A model generated the notes under the pieces. The model was not told the DNA's origin. It made no database searches and was given only the letters and a program-made list of their open reading frames with translations. Source: Paraglaciecola sp. 20A4 (GTDB lineage Bacteria; Pseudomonadota; Gammaproteobacteria; Enterobacterales; Alteromonadaceae). Taken from it: a DNA stretch of 39,361 bases. Position 1 is the first letter of the stretch; each line of letters starts with the position of its first letter. This document shows, piece by piece, positions 1 to 9,600 of the stretch. The stretch lies in the NCBI RefSeq assembly GCF_011378905.1, contig NZ_WTPY01000037.1, positions 1-39,361 of the forward strand. The letters are read 5' to 3'. The translations under genes were made by a program, and so were the position numbers.

Positions 1-286
1 TCCTCGATTATTATCAAAGACATTATTGTGCGGTGCAGAATTGATATCTAAAAGACGGCCTTTACGAGACGCTTACGCATGACACAATAAAATGTTCGAA
101 ATATAGCCCCCTGAAATCCTTCAATTTAGTTTTGAGGGCTTCGATAATGACAGTTTTTTTTGATTTCTCTATGATGAAATATTGTTAAAGAGATGTATCC
201 GTTTGTTTTAAAGTCAAAAACTGGAGTATGTTGAGCTGATTAAACTAAAGTTTCTATCCGCTATACAAAACAGTGAGAATGGTACT
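1..286. other. Upstream flank, no gene recognised
   Basis: AT-rich lead-in to the first gene. I see no open frame with recognisable content on either strand, and no RNA gene. The first 80 bases could be the edge of a gene lying outside the window, but the minus-strand frame starting near position 80 stops after ten codons. A weak possible stem (AGCCC near 104, GGGCT near 137) has a long loop and is not convincing as a terminator. Confidence 0.4.
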
Positions 287-1420
287 ATGAAAAAAAAACC
301 AACTTTTTTAACGAGACGTACTTTTATTAAAACCAGCAGCATATTGCTCACAGCGGCAAGTTTGCCCAATACTCTGTTTGCCAGAACGGATGATAAAAAA
401 CTTGGCGTTGCACTTGTTGGCCTTGGAAACTATGCCAGTGAACAGCTGGCGCCAGCCCTACTTGAAACACAAAATTGTTATCTTGCAGGCATAGTTACCG
501 GAACGAAATCAAAAGAAAAAATTTGGCAGGAAAAATATAATATTCCTGACAAAAATGTCTATAACTATGCCAATTTTGACGACATTGTTAACAATGATAA
601 TATTGATATTGTTTATATTGTTTTGCCAAATTCGATGCATGCAGAATATTCGATTCGAGCAGCCAAAGCTGGAAAGCATGTTATATCTGAAAAGCCCATG
701 GCGATATCTACGGCTGAATGTCAGCAGGTTATCGATACCTGCAAAGCTCTGCAAGTTAAATTAGGGGTTGGCTACCGCCTACATTACGAACCGTTTAATA
801 GAGAAATGATACGCCTTGGTCAGAAACGAATTTACGGCCCGGTCAACAGTATAGACGCGGACTTTAGTTTTAATATGAATGATCGCACTCAATGGCGCGC
901 CAACAAGAAATATGCCGGCGGTGGACCGCTTATGGATTTAGGGATTTATTGTTTACAGGGCGCGATTTATAGTTTGGGTGAACTGCCTATTAGTGTGAGT
1001 GCTCGCGATACCACTTTGAATAAAGCCAATTGGCAAAGTGTTGAAGGTTCGCTGGAGTGGACGATGAAGTTTGAATCTGGGGCCGTAGCAAACTGCAGAA
1101 GCAGCTATGAAAAAGAGCTAGTCAATCATCTGCTAGTAAAAACAGAAAAACACTCATACGGACTAAACCAAGCTTATTTATTTGATCAACTGGCGGGCTT
1201 TACTCCGGCCGGAGATATGAATTTCCCCACAGTCAATCAACAAGCATTACAAATGGATGATTTCGCCAATAGTGTGCGTTATGACCTACCTGTGTTGCCT
1301 TGCGGAGAAATGGGCTTACGCGACATGTTTATTGTTGAAAAGATATATGAATCTATTGCTGCGGGTGGAAAGGATATTTCGCTGGCAGGTATGCCCCAGG
1401 TATTAGACAAAGTGCTGTAA
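287..1420 (+). CDS. Tat-exported Gfo/Idh/MocA family oxidoreductase
   Basis: NAD(P)-dependent sugar oxidoreductase of the glucose-fructose oxidoreductase/inositol dehydrogenase/MocA family. Residues 9-15 read TRRTFIK, a twin-arginine signal, followed by a hydrophobic stretch and an Ala-rich cleavage region ending near LFARTDD. The protein should therefore fold with its cofactor in the cytoplasm and act in the periplasm, as known for Zymomonas GFOR. The Rossmann motif GLGNYASEQLAP comes right after the signal. SEKPMA is the family's EKP motif, and GGGPLMDLGIYC carries the usual substrate-side region. The length of 377 aa is normal for exported members. The next gene, 55 bases downstream, is an SMP-30/lactonase-type lipoprotein, so the pair may oxidise a sugar to its lactone and then its acid outside the cytoplasm. 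The substrate cannot be read from the sequence. Confidence 0.85.
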   Translation: MKKKPTFLTRRTFIKTSSILLTAASLPNTLFARTDDKKLGVALVGLGNYASEQLAPALLETQNCYLAGIVTGTKSKEKIWQEKYNIPDKNVYNYANFDDIVNNDNIDIVYIVLPNSMHAEYSIRAAKAGKHVISEKPMAISTAECQQVIDTCKALQVKLGVGYRLHYEPFNREMIRLGQKRIYGPVNSIDADFSFNMNDRTQWRANKKYAGGGPLMDLGIYCLQGAIYSLGELPISVSARDTTLNKANWQSVEGSLEWTMKFESGAVANCRSSYEKELVNHLLVKTEKHSYGLNQAYLFDQLAGFTPAGDMNFPTVNQQALQMDDFANSVRYDLPVLPCGEMGLRDMFIVEKIYESIAAGGKDISLAGMPQVLDKVL

Positions 1421-1475
1421 ATCTCATTTAAGTCACGCCTGTATTAAGTGCAGGTAAAACATAGGTGTACTTTCT

Positions 1476-2645
1476 ATGATTTTAAAAAAAATTAAGCCTA
1501 ACAAATTAAACATTGTCGCCGTCTTATGTATCGGCTTTTGCGTCGCTTCGTGCACGAGTAATACAAATAATAACGAAGCTTTAAACAAAATCGATAACGC
1601 CAACTCGTTATATTGCTTGCCGGGCTCAGAGAACGTGCGACTGAACTTGACCAATATTGAGCTTACTCGAGAACAAGATATCCCATTAATGTACCAAGGT
1701 TTTAATAATATTGAAGGTCCGGTTTGGTACGATGGCGCATTATATTATTCGAATATGGGCTCACATCAACCGGATGAAAATGGATTTGAGCTAAGTAACC
1801 AAAGTACTATTTGGCGCTGGGTTCCAGGTAACAAACCACAAGTGTGGATGAAGGATACTAAAGCAGGTACCAATGGGCTAGCAATTGACAGTAAAGGGAA
1901 GTTAATAGTAACGCGTCAGCTAGATGGCTCTCTTTCCTATATAAATTGGCAGACTAAACAAGTAACCCCTATTGCAAGCACTTTTCAAAGCAAACGCTTT
2001 AATTCACCGAATGACTTAACCATTGGCCACGACGATACCGTTTATTTCACTGACCCAAACTGGAATACCCCCTCTAATATTAATTTGGCCGATATTCAAG
2101 GCGGCGGTAAACCCGGCTCGATTGAGCCCGGGCAACGAATTTACCGCGTTACGGCTAATGGTGCTGTCACGGCAACCAAGGTTACTGAGTTGGTACCAGC
2201 ACTGCGTGACAAACCAAATGGCATTATATTGTCACTTAATCAACTACAACTTATTGTCGGTGGTTTGCAGGGCTTGTGGAGTTTTGATTTAGATTCAGGC
2301 AAGGTTTCCAATCCACGAAAATGGCTAAGCACACAAATTGACGGATTAGGAAAAGATTGCAGCGGCAACATTTACGTGACGACAACGCGTGAAATGCCTG
2401 AAAGAAAAGATGGTCAAGTTGTTGTGATATTAGACAAACAGTTCAGAGAAATTGGCGTATTAAACTTACCAGATATTCATAATGTCACTAATATTGCTTT
2501 TGGTGGAAATGACGGGAAAACCTTGTTTGTTACAGGACTAACCGCGCCAATGGACGGCAATAATCTTCGCCAGTGTGGTCGCGCTCCCTGCTCAAAAGCG
2601 AGCATTTACACAACCAAATTAAACGTTCAAGGTTTTCCATTTTGA
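1476..2645 (+). CDS. SMP-30/gluconolactonase-like lipoprotein
   Basis: Six-bladed beta-propeller of the SMP-30/gluconolactonase/LRE family, 389 aa. The N-terminus has a lipobox (VASC, Cys26) after a hydrophobic segment, predicting a lipid-anchored envelope protein. Family signatures are NNIEGPVWYDGALYYSNMG (metal-ligand Glu of blade one), AGTNGLAIDSKGKL, RFNSPNDLTIGHDDTVYFTDP and DKPNGIILS, the usual Asn/Asp ligand positions of Ca/Zn-dependent lactonases. The start at 1476 has AGGTG eight bases ahead. It follows an exported Gfo/Idh/MocA enzyme, so hydrolysis of a sugar lactone made in the periplasm is the likely role. Extra cysteines near the C-terminus (QCGRAPCSK) could form a disulfide, which fits an exported protein. 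Confidence 0.82.
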   Translation: MILKKIKPNKLNIVAVLCIGFCVASCTSNTNNNEALNKIDNANSLYCLPGSENVRLNLTNIELTREQDIPLMYQGFNNIEGPVWYDGALYYSNMGSHQPDENGFELSNQSTIWRWVPGNKPQVWMKDTKAGTNGLAIDSKGKLIVTRQLDGSLSYINWQTKQVTPIASTFQSKRFNSPNDLTIGHDDTVYFTDPNWNTPSNINLADIQGGGKPGSIEPGQRIYRVTANGAVTATKVTELVPALRDKPNGIILSLNQLQLIVGGLQGLWSFDLDSGKVSNPRKWLSTQIDGLGKDCSGNIYVTTTREMPERKDGQVVVILDKQFREIGVLNLPDIHNVTNIAFGGNDGKTLFVTGLTAPMDGNNLRQCGRAPCSKASIYTTKLNVQGFPF

Positions 2646-2800
2646 ATAGGTTGAAACTTATTGAAATGGGGGGAAAACAAGCCGAGAAAAGTGCCTTTCC
2701 ATTTTTTAAGAAAAGATAAATAGATAGTTAATTATTTTCAAGCTAGTTTATGAAACTCAAATAAGGCACAACATAAGACCAGTTAATTTTTACGACTTTA

Positions 2801-3175
2801 ATGATTTATTTTATTTGTGGCTTTGCACAAGCCAAGCAAAGTGACAAGTTGCCACTGAATATAATATTTGTAATTGGCGACGGTATGGGGCCAGCTTATA
2901 CCAGTGCCTATCGATATTTTAATGATGAGCCGCAGACGATGGAAGTAGAGAAAACGGTATTCGATCGACACGTTGTGGGTCTTAGCAGTACCTATCCGGC
3001 TCTGATCTCAGGTTATGTTACAGATTCCGCAGCTGGCACTACCGCGCTATCATCAGGTATAAAAACCTACAAAAGTGCTATTGGGTGTAATGTTGATAAA
3101 AATCCTGTATTAACTGTTTTGGAATTTGCCAAGCAAAAAGAAAAAAAGACCGGTGTTACCGTAATTATCAAATAA
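2801..3175 (+). pseudogene. Truncated alkaline phosphatase
   Basis: N-terminal third of a PhoA-type alkaline phosphatase. NIIFVIGDGMG carries the first metal-binding Asp, and VTDSAAGTTALSSG carries the nucleophilic Ser of the family. The open frame ends at 124 aa, just after KKTGVTVI, where intact enzymes continue for another 300 or more residues with the remaining metal ligands. The sequence after about 3160 is unrelated. The frame is open upstream to 2777 and the preceding residues (LIFTTLMIYFICGFAQA) look like a signal peptide without a clear start codon. A deletion or recombination junction near 3160-3180 therefore cut the gene. It cannot be catalytically active as it stands. Confidence 0.8.
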
Positions 3176-3273
3176 TATCAAACGTCAAACAGTCACTGCA
3201 TTTCCCCACGACGCTAAAGCACGATCTATTAACAATCGATAATTCTTGGCTGATAACAAATGACAACCTGCCG

Positions 3274-4755
3274 TTATTGATTGCTAAGCACGCCATATTG
3301 TCGCAAAAAGTCAGCATGCAGCGGCATTTCATCGACCGCTGTTTTGATGTGTGCTTGTAATTCGTTAAACGCTTTTCGTAAGTTATCATTCGCAACTAAG
3401 CGACCCATTTGATGATAACCTTCGACGTTGGCTCCTTGACCTAACATCACTTGGTTCCAGGAATCTACACGAAAGAGGTCTCCATCATTTTGGAACGCAA
3501 TAGAGGTTTTAGTATAAAGCTCTATCCTATGTTTAAGCGTGTCCGGAATACCCATCGTGGCAACATGACGCCAAAAAGGCTCTGCTCGTCGATTCAAGGT
3601 GTAATGCAAAATAATAAAATCTCGAATGCTATTTACCTCGCCATCAACGTAAGTGTTGTAATGGGTTTGTAGCGTTTCATCTATGCCATTAAATGGAAAC
3701 ATCTGGACTAGTCTCGTTGCTGCAATCTGACTAAGATGAATACTGGTCGACTCAAGTGGTTCAAGGAATCCACTCGCAAGGCCCATCGCCACACAGTTCT
3801 TATACCATGTTTTTTTACGCTTCCCTGTTTTGAACTTTAGCAAACGAGGCTGGGAAACCATATCGCCTTCAATGTTGTCAGTGAGTGTCTGCAGCGCTTC
3901 CTGCTCAGAGGTATATTCACTGCAAAAAACCAATCCGTTGCCTACTCTATTTTGTAATGGGATCCGCCATTGCCAACTCGCGTCATGAGCAATCGATTTG
4001 GTGTAAGGAGGGATAGACTGCATCCCTTCGGTTTGCACTGCCCAAGCACTATCCATAGGTAACCAATGTGACCAGTCTTCAAAACCCACTCCTAAAGCAC
4101 CGTTAATGAGTAACCCTTTGAATCCGGTACAATCTATAAACAAATCACCCGAAACACTTGTACCATTACTTAATAAAAGGTGGCTAATATGCCCATTTTC
4201 ACTATCCATTTTTATGCGCTCAATCGTCCCCTCGATTCGCTTAACACCACGCTGTTGACTAAAATCACGCAAAAAAGAGGCGTATAAGCCGGCGTCTAAA
4301 TGGTATGCATAATTCACATTAGTTTTACTGTCGTTGGCGAATTTTCCTGCTTTGGCAGCTTGAAGTTCAAAACAGTAATCCTGCAATTCGCCCCCCCAAC
4401 CTAATGTGTTCGCGTGTTGCCAAAGATGTTGAAAATCCCCCATCCACGTAGAACGGCCAATCTGACCAAATGAATGAAAGTATCGCTCCCCAATACTTCC
4501 CCAATTGCTAAATTCAATACCCAATTTAAACGTCGCCTGGGTTTTTCGCATAAATACTTGCTCGTCAACGCCAATAAGACGATGGAAAGCGGTATGCGTC
4601 GGTATCGTTGCCTCCCCTACCCCGACAGTTCCTATATCTGCAGATTCAACGAGTGTAATGTCAATCAAGCTACCTAATTGACTCGATAGCGTAGCCGCTG
4701 CTATCCATCCAGCTGTACCACCACCTGCGATGATCACATTTTGTACCTTTTGCAT
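3274..4755 (-). CDS. Flavin-dependent tryptophan-halogenase-like protein
   Basis: 493 aa, full length for the PrnA/RebH family. The FAD-binding GGGTAGWIAA is at residues 11-20, the catalytic-type lysine is Lys77 in FKLGIEF, and WQWRIP is at 261-266, the family's W-x-W-x-I-P motif. FLEPLEST carries Glu335, corresponding to the Glu paired with the lysine in PrnA. All residues used in known FADH2-dependent halogenation are therefore present. A separate flavin reductase would supply FADH2; none is seen nearby. It is the last gene of a minus-strand set with a cupin-8 protein, a SapC-like protein and a TonB receptor. That context points to sugar or glycan uptake rather than antibiotic synthesis. 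The family is repeated next to TonB receptors in Alteromonadales, and its true substrate in that setting is unknown. Confidence 0.88.
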   Translation of the reverse strand: MQKVQNVIIAGGGTAGWIAAATLSSQLGSLIDITLVESADIGTVGVGEATIPTHTAFHRLIGVDEQVFMRKTQATFKLGIEFSNWGSIGERYFHSFGQIGRSTWMGDFQHLWQHANTLGWGGELQDYCFELQAAKAGKFANDSKTNVNYAYHLDAGLYASFLRDFSQQRGVKRIEGTIERIKMDSENGHISHLLLSNGTSVSGDLFIDCTGFKGLLINGALGVGFEDWSHWLPMDSAWAVQTEGMQSIPPYTKSIAHDASWQWRIPLQNRVGNGLVFCSEYTSEQEALQTLTDNIEGDMVSQPRLLKFKTGKRKKTWYKNCVAMGLASGFLEPLESTSIHLSQIAATRLVQMFPFNGIDETLQTHYNTYVDGEVNSIRDFIILHYTLNRRAEPFWRHVATMGIPDTLKHRIELYTKTSIAFQNDGDLFRVDSWNQVMLGQGANVEGYHQMGRLVANDNLRKAFNELQAHIKTAVDEMPLHADFLRQYGVLSNQ

Positions 4756-4799
4756 CTAAAAGTTCCTATGAGCTAACCAAAATATGGCTGCTTAAAACA

Positions 4800-5819
4800 T
4801 TACCGATTAATCTTTTTCAACACCTTATTGCGCAGCACCCGAGCACTTAATTCATCTAAATCTCGTAAGGCCCCCCACGTATGCATAGGTAAGTGTTGGC
4901 GTGCTTGCTGCTTATCTTCAAAAACATAATATTGAAATAGCGCCTGCCATGCATCTTTTTCACTTTGCGGTCGACCGCGCAGGCTCAACATGGCATGGAG
5001 TAACGTGGTCATGGGGTCATCAACGTAATTGGGTGTGCTATTCCACCAGTAGTTAAACATCACGTTAAAGTCATCTAATGCTTCAACCTGATGCCACCAT
5101 AGGGCTGGGTATACCAATATATCCCCTGGCTCTAGATCGACTACTACCGCGTGTTTAAGAGCCTCACGCGCCTTTGGATAGCGAGTAAAATCGGGGGCTG
5201 ATATATCCACCATACTTAATACTTGGCCTCCAGGCGTTGGCTCTAATGGCCCTGGATATAAATTGCCACTTTGCTCTGGGGGAAACAAGGTAAACCTACG
5301 GCGACCGAGCATACAGGCAGCAATATTATTCGAAGTATCGAAGTGAGTAACGGCAGTCGTTTTATTACCAAGCCAAATTCCAGCTTGGGCTGAATGCCCA
5401 GAAAGGTTGGTATGATGGATAGGTAGATTGGCTTCTAGTAAGCCCGGAAAGTAGTCATTCAGTCTAGCTGAACCAATATAAAAAGAAGTGTCGCCATGGC
5501 TCAGCTGATTCTGTGCTATATCGTTAAAAAAATCGTCCAATTGGGCAAAGCGTGTCGTGAAATTCATTCCATCAAATTGCGCGTTGTAGAAAAATCGGCC
5601 TTTTGCTTGAGCTTCACATTGATAAACCAACATAGGCTTTTGAACGTAAAAAGTTTGTAGGTACTCTTTCGCTGAGCTTAAGGATTGGCGGCCTTTGCGA
5701 ACTAAAGGAGAGTCCGCAATTGCTCCTTTTATTAAACATGGCTGACCTAATTCCGTCAGAGCGTTAAAGTTTATTTCATCGAATTGACACGCTTCAATTG
5801 TATTAACGTAGCTCATCAT
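4800..5819 (-). CDS. Cupin-8/JmjC-like protein
   Basis: 339 aa protein with a cupin_8/JmjC-type fold. The Fe(II)-binding triad is visible: His159 and Asp161 in VTHFDTSNN and His243 in ALWWHQVEAL, with GDILVYP before the last His as in factor-inhibiting-HIF-like proteins. It is probably a 2-oxoglutarate/Fe(II)-dependent hydroxylase; the target is unknown. No signal peptide, so cytoplasmic. It sits 8 bases downstream of the SapC-like gene and 44 bases upstream of the halogenase-like gene. This trio recurs beside TonB receptors in Alteromonadales and Caulobacter-like bacteria (from knowledge of the family, not checked). Confidence 0.82.
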   Translation of the reverse strand: MMSYVNTIEACQFDEINFNALTELGQPCLIKGAIADSPLVRKGRQSLSSAKEYLQTFYVQKPMLVYQCEAQAKGRFFYNAQFDGMNFTTRFAQLDDFFNDIAQNQLSHGDTSFYIGSARLNDYFPGLLEANLPIHHTNLSGHSAQAGIWLGNKTTAVTHFDTSNNIAACMLGRRRFTLFPPEQSGNLYPGPLEPTPGGQVLSMVDISAPDFTRYPKAREALKHAVVVDLEPGDILVYPALWWHQVEALDDFNVMFNYWWNSTPNYVDDPMTTLLHAMLSLRGRPQSEKDAWQALFQYYVFEDKQQARQHLPMHTWGALRDLDELSARVLRNKVLKKINR

Positions 5820-5827
5820 CTTTCCTA

Positions 5828-6559
5828 TTAATTTGACGAATGAGATGAGTTCATTTTGATATTAACTAGGTTCGCTATATTCCCCGCAGACGATACCACG
5901 GCAAAACAATGTTCCAGTAATCCCATTCTATTTAATTCATGTAATTCATCAGCGCGTAATGCAGCCAAACGCTCACGACTTATCGTGAATAAGTTTGTCA
6001 TACTGCAGGTACCCATTTGCCCTAAACTCACTGATATTTCGACTGGCTCTATCAACTCAAACTTGGTTAAAATAGCAAAAAAGTCACCCGCACTGTGGTT
6101 ACCGACATGGATCCTTTGCATCGCTTGCATTATCTGCTCAAAATAGGGGGTGTAACCTCCATGAGTTTTGAATATGGGTTCGCCTATTTCACTACTAATA
6201 CGCGCATCATCAATATCGACCATAACAATGGGATCTGCCATAGAATGCTGATTGCTCATATTATTTATTAACTGCAACGCGAATGGCCCCCGCATAGACA
6301 TGGCAGGAATGTAACGAGCATCCCAATGAGTATCATCCAGAAACAGATTTTCATTTTTATCAAATCCTAAAATACAGACAGCATAGTAACCTGCTGTTGC
6401 ACTATGACGAAAAAAAATTGGATATTCTCTGTGCAAGCTTTCAAATTCTGTTGGAAAAACAAGTGTCTGATTGATATTGTCGCCAAATTCTTTACCGTAT
6501 TGATTACGCACTTTCAAGGTTTGGTGAATCACACAATCTAATGCTTTATAATTCGACAT
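5828..6559 (-). CDS. SapC-like protein
   Basis: 243 aa protein resembling the SapC family, named after a Campylobacter fetus protein encoded near the S-layer locus. Supporting features are the N-terminal YPIFFRHSATAGYYAVCILGF region, the NLFLDDTHWDARYIPAMSMRGPF block, a middle DIDDARIS segment and a C-terminal helix with LHELNRMGLLEH. There is no signal peptide or membrane segment. The biochemical role of SapC-like proteins is not established. It is first after the receptor gene and its terminator-like hairpin, with the cupin-8 gene 8 bases behind, so the three small genes probably share a transcript that reads through from the receptor or starts at 6560-6636. Confidence 0.75.
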   Translation of the reverse strand: MSNYKALDCVIHQTLKVRNQYGKEFGDNINQTLVFPTEFESLHREYPIFFRHSATAGYYAVCILGFDKNENLFLDDTHWDARYIPAMSMRGPFALQLINNMSNQHSMADPIVMVDIDDARISSEIGEPIFKTHGGYTPYFEQIMQAMQRIHVGNHSAGDFFAILTKFELIEPVEISVSLGQMGTCSMTNLFTISRERLAALRADELHELNRMGLLEHCFAVVSSAGNIANLVNIKMNSSHSSN

Positions 6560-6636
6560 CTAATACCTATTCATGGTTATTACGCCTTTAATTTATCGCG
6601 CCCAAAAGCATGAAGCGCACCGTTTAAATGAAAAGA

Positions 6637-6662
6637 TTAAACCGCCATCACTGGCGGTTTAA
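6637..6662 (-). terminator. Hairpin behind the TonB receptor gene
   Basis: TTAAACCGCCA and TGGCGGTTTAA form an 11-bp perfect stem around a 4-base loop, 8 bases after the receptor stop codon. In the minus direction it is followed by ATCTTTTC. It is a likely rho-independent terminator that lowers expression of the SapC, cupin and halogenase genes relative to the receptor. Confidence 0.7.
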
Positions 6663-6670
6663 TTGATGCT

Positions 6671-9600
6671 TTATAAAAACTTATATCTCACGCCCAAGTA
6701 GTAACGTGCTGCATTTTCACGTAGAAAGTGCAAATCTGTTTTCGAACGAGAAAACGATCGAGAGCCTTCTTCATTTAAATTTATTGCATCAAAAGAGACT
6801 GCCAAATTTTCACTAAACGAGTAACTAAGGTTGAAATCGATCTGACCATACGCTTCGACAAAAATAGGATTATTGAATCCGCTGCCATCATTTGCTGACG
6901 CCAGAAACTCATCTCGCCAGTTGTAGGCTAAACGGCTTGACCAACCCTCTTTTTCGTAAATCAAAGTGAAGTTTGCGGTATCGCTTAAGCCTTGCAGTGC
7001 AAATTGCGAGACGTTAGGCGCGCCAGACACATCGTATCCGACATCACCGTTGACCACTGTATAACTGCCTACAACGCCAAATCCTGACTCACCAAAAAAG
7101 TGCTGAGCTTGAAGTTCTAACCCGTTTATTTCTGCTGATTCATTGTTTATAGGTTGATTCAAAGCAAAGTTAAATAACGGGTCATCACTGTTTGGTACTA
7201 TCTCAAAGCTGCCTTCAAGACGGTCGTATTCAGCGTCCTCAATATTCCCATTAACATCTTGATTGGCCACAAACATCGCCATTGCTTCGGTCATGCTCCC
7301 TAATTGGTCAACATATACGCTAGCGGCGAATAGATTAATTTCGTCTGCCGCAACCCCTAAGTTGTCCAGTATATCGAGTGCCATACCTGAACGAGTACCA
7401 GGCGCGCCAGATGTCACATCGCGTAATCCAAATAAGTTACCGGTAACAGTTTCACGCCCAACAAAATTGCGTACACGTTTAGAAAACAAACCTGCTGAAA
7501 CATAACTGGTTTCATCGAAGTACCACTCTACTGATACATCATAATTATCTGATTCTAGCGGCTGTAATCCTGGGTTACCTTTGCTACCCGTGACCACGTT
7601 ACCCAACGCCGTTGGACCTGACGGGGTATTTGCATTATCGCTGGCATATAGATTGTTGTAAGTTGCTCGTGCAATAGTTTTGCTATAAGACGTTCGCACT
7701 TTAACTTCTTCAGTCAGGTCAATTGCAAGGTCAATATTCGGTAACAAATGACTGTATGAAGAGTTTGAAGAAAACCCAGAACCCGATGCAGCCGCAGACT
7801 TTGCAAAGTCATTATCGCCCTGCCAAATAATGGCAGATGTTGGCGATGATTCAGTTGTTGCCGTAACGTCGGTTTGTTCATACCTAAGTCCCACATTCAA
7901 ATAAGCGTCAAAGCCGCCAATTTCAAACACGTTTGTTAGCTGAGCAAAAATGGATGTGACATCTTCTTCGATGACATCATAAGCACTGCCTGTCACTCGT
8001 AGAGGTCGAGAAGAGGCACCTGAGTATCCAGCTTCATAAGCGGGCGATAGTGCAGCAAAAATATCTGCGGCATTGCCACGAACAGCATAAACTTGATTGT
8101 TTGTCGCGCCGCCAACCGAGGTCGTTCCACCACCTATGGTGTGATCATTAAATTTGCAAGAGAGACAAAAAGTTTCAAGTGCCCCTGGGGCTAAATCTTC
8201 CACGTCTCCAGGATATTCAGAACCCCAGTTTCCCAAAATTTGTTGATAGTCAGTTCTATCAGCAATATTTTTCTGGGCACGGTAATTGGCTCCTACCGTC
8301 AGGTTTGCGCCGTCATCTAACTCCCAATCAGCACGAAAATCGTATTGATCAATTTCGTTTATTTGTGTGACCTTACGCATACCACTGGCGACTTGGCTGG
8401 CCACTATTTCAGGACGAATGATCGTCTCTCCTGATAGTGTCTCTACTGTGCGCACAGGAATTGAGCCGCTGTAGTCAACGGATTGGAATACCGAGTCTGT
8501 AGGAGAGTTACCGTACTTATGGTCTAGCCCAACATTAATTTCGGTATAACCCATTGGCGCGTCAGGCGTTACTTCAGCCTTCGAAGAATGGCCGTCAAAC
8601 GTCAACGTTAGCGTATCATTTACGTGGTATTGCGCGTTAAAACCAACGGAATTCAACTCATCTTTTGTCGCACGCATAACCTGAGGCATACCACCGCCTT
8701 TATTGATTGCCTGCTCTTTCAGATAAATAGTGGTTGGAATCGGACTTTCGTCAAACACGACCTCAGTGAAAGGACGATTGAACCAGTTATAAAACTCTAC
8801 TTTCTCTTCCTTTCCTTTATTCACTGCGAAAGTGTAGTCTGCCGTCAACGTCAATTGCTCGCTAGGTGCAAACTGCAAGACTAACTGACCATTGGCCCGT
8901 TCGCGCTCAAACTCTGAAAACTGATAGCGGCTATCTCTTGGCAACGTCACGTACTGGTCTAAATCAGTAGGTGCATTAGTAATGATGGTATTTTCTGTCG
9001 TCAGGCCGAGAAATTCAGAATACGGGATAACATTCCACGATGACGATGTCGCCCCCGCAGCCGCACTATCTCGATTGGACATACCACCGAAAAAGCCAAT
9101 TCCAAACGTGTTGTCTTCATTGGCCCAACTAAAGGTACCGCCAATTTCCGGTGTAACACTGCTTCCCCTATCCACCGATGTATCATGTATGGCTTTGGCG
9201 CTTATTGACGCTTGCATACCCGAGGTTCCCAAAGGTCGTCGTGTTACAACGTTAACGGTAGCCCCAATCCCACCAGAGGAAATATCAGCTCGGCCGGTTT
9301 TAAACACTTCTAGGATCTGCACGCCATCAGATGATAAATTTGAAAAATCAAACGCTCTACCTGAAGCCCCCGAAGCACTGCCGCTGCTACCCGCACCAAC
9401 AATCGGCACGTTTGCGGTGGGCATAGTACGTCCGTTAAGTGTCACCTGATTAAAGTCGGCACCAAAACCACGCACGGTAATTTGTGAACCTTCACCATTA
9501 ACGCGGTCAATAGACACACCGGGAATACGTTGCAGTGATTCAGCTAAATTCGTCGACGGAAATTTACCAATATCTTCGGACGAGATAGCGTCAACCACAC

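Noticed and set aside
2660-2710. Terminator behind the first lactonase gene (GGAAA/TTTCC then T-run)
   Set aside because: Stem only five weak pairs with a long loop; not convincing.
8982-9449. 155-codon frame antisense to the TonB receptor gene
   Set aside because: Shadow of the receptor reading frame; the sense protein is clearly recognisable throughout.
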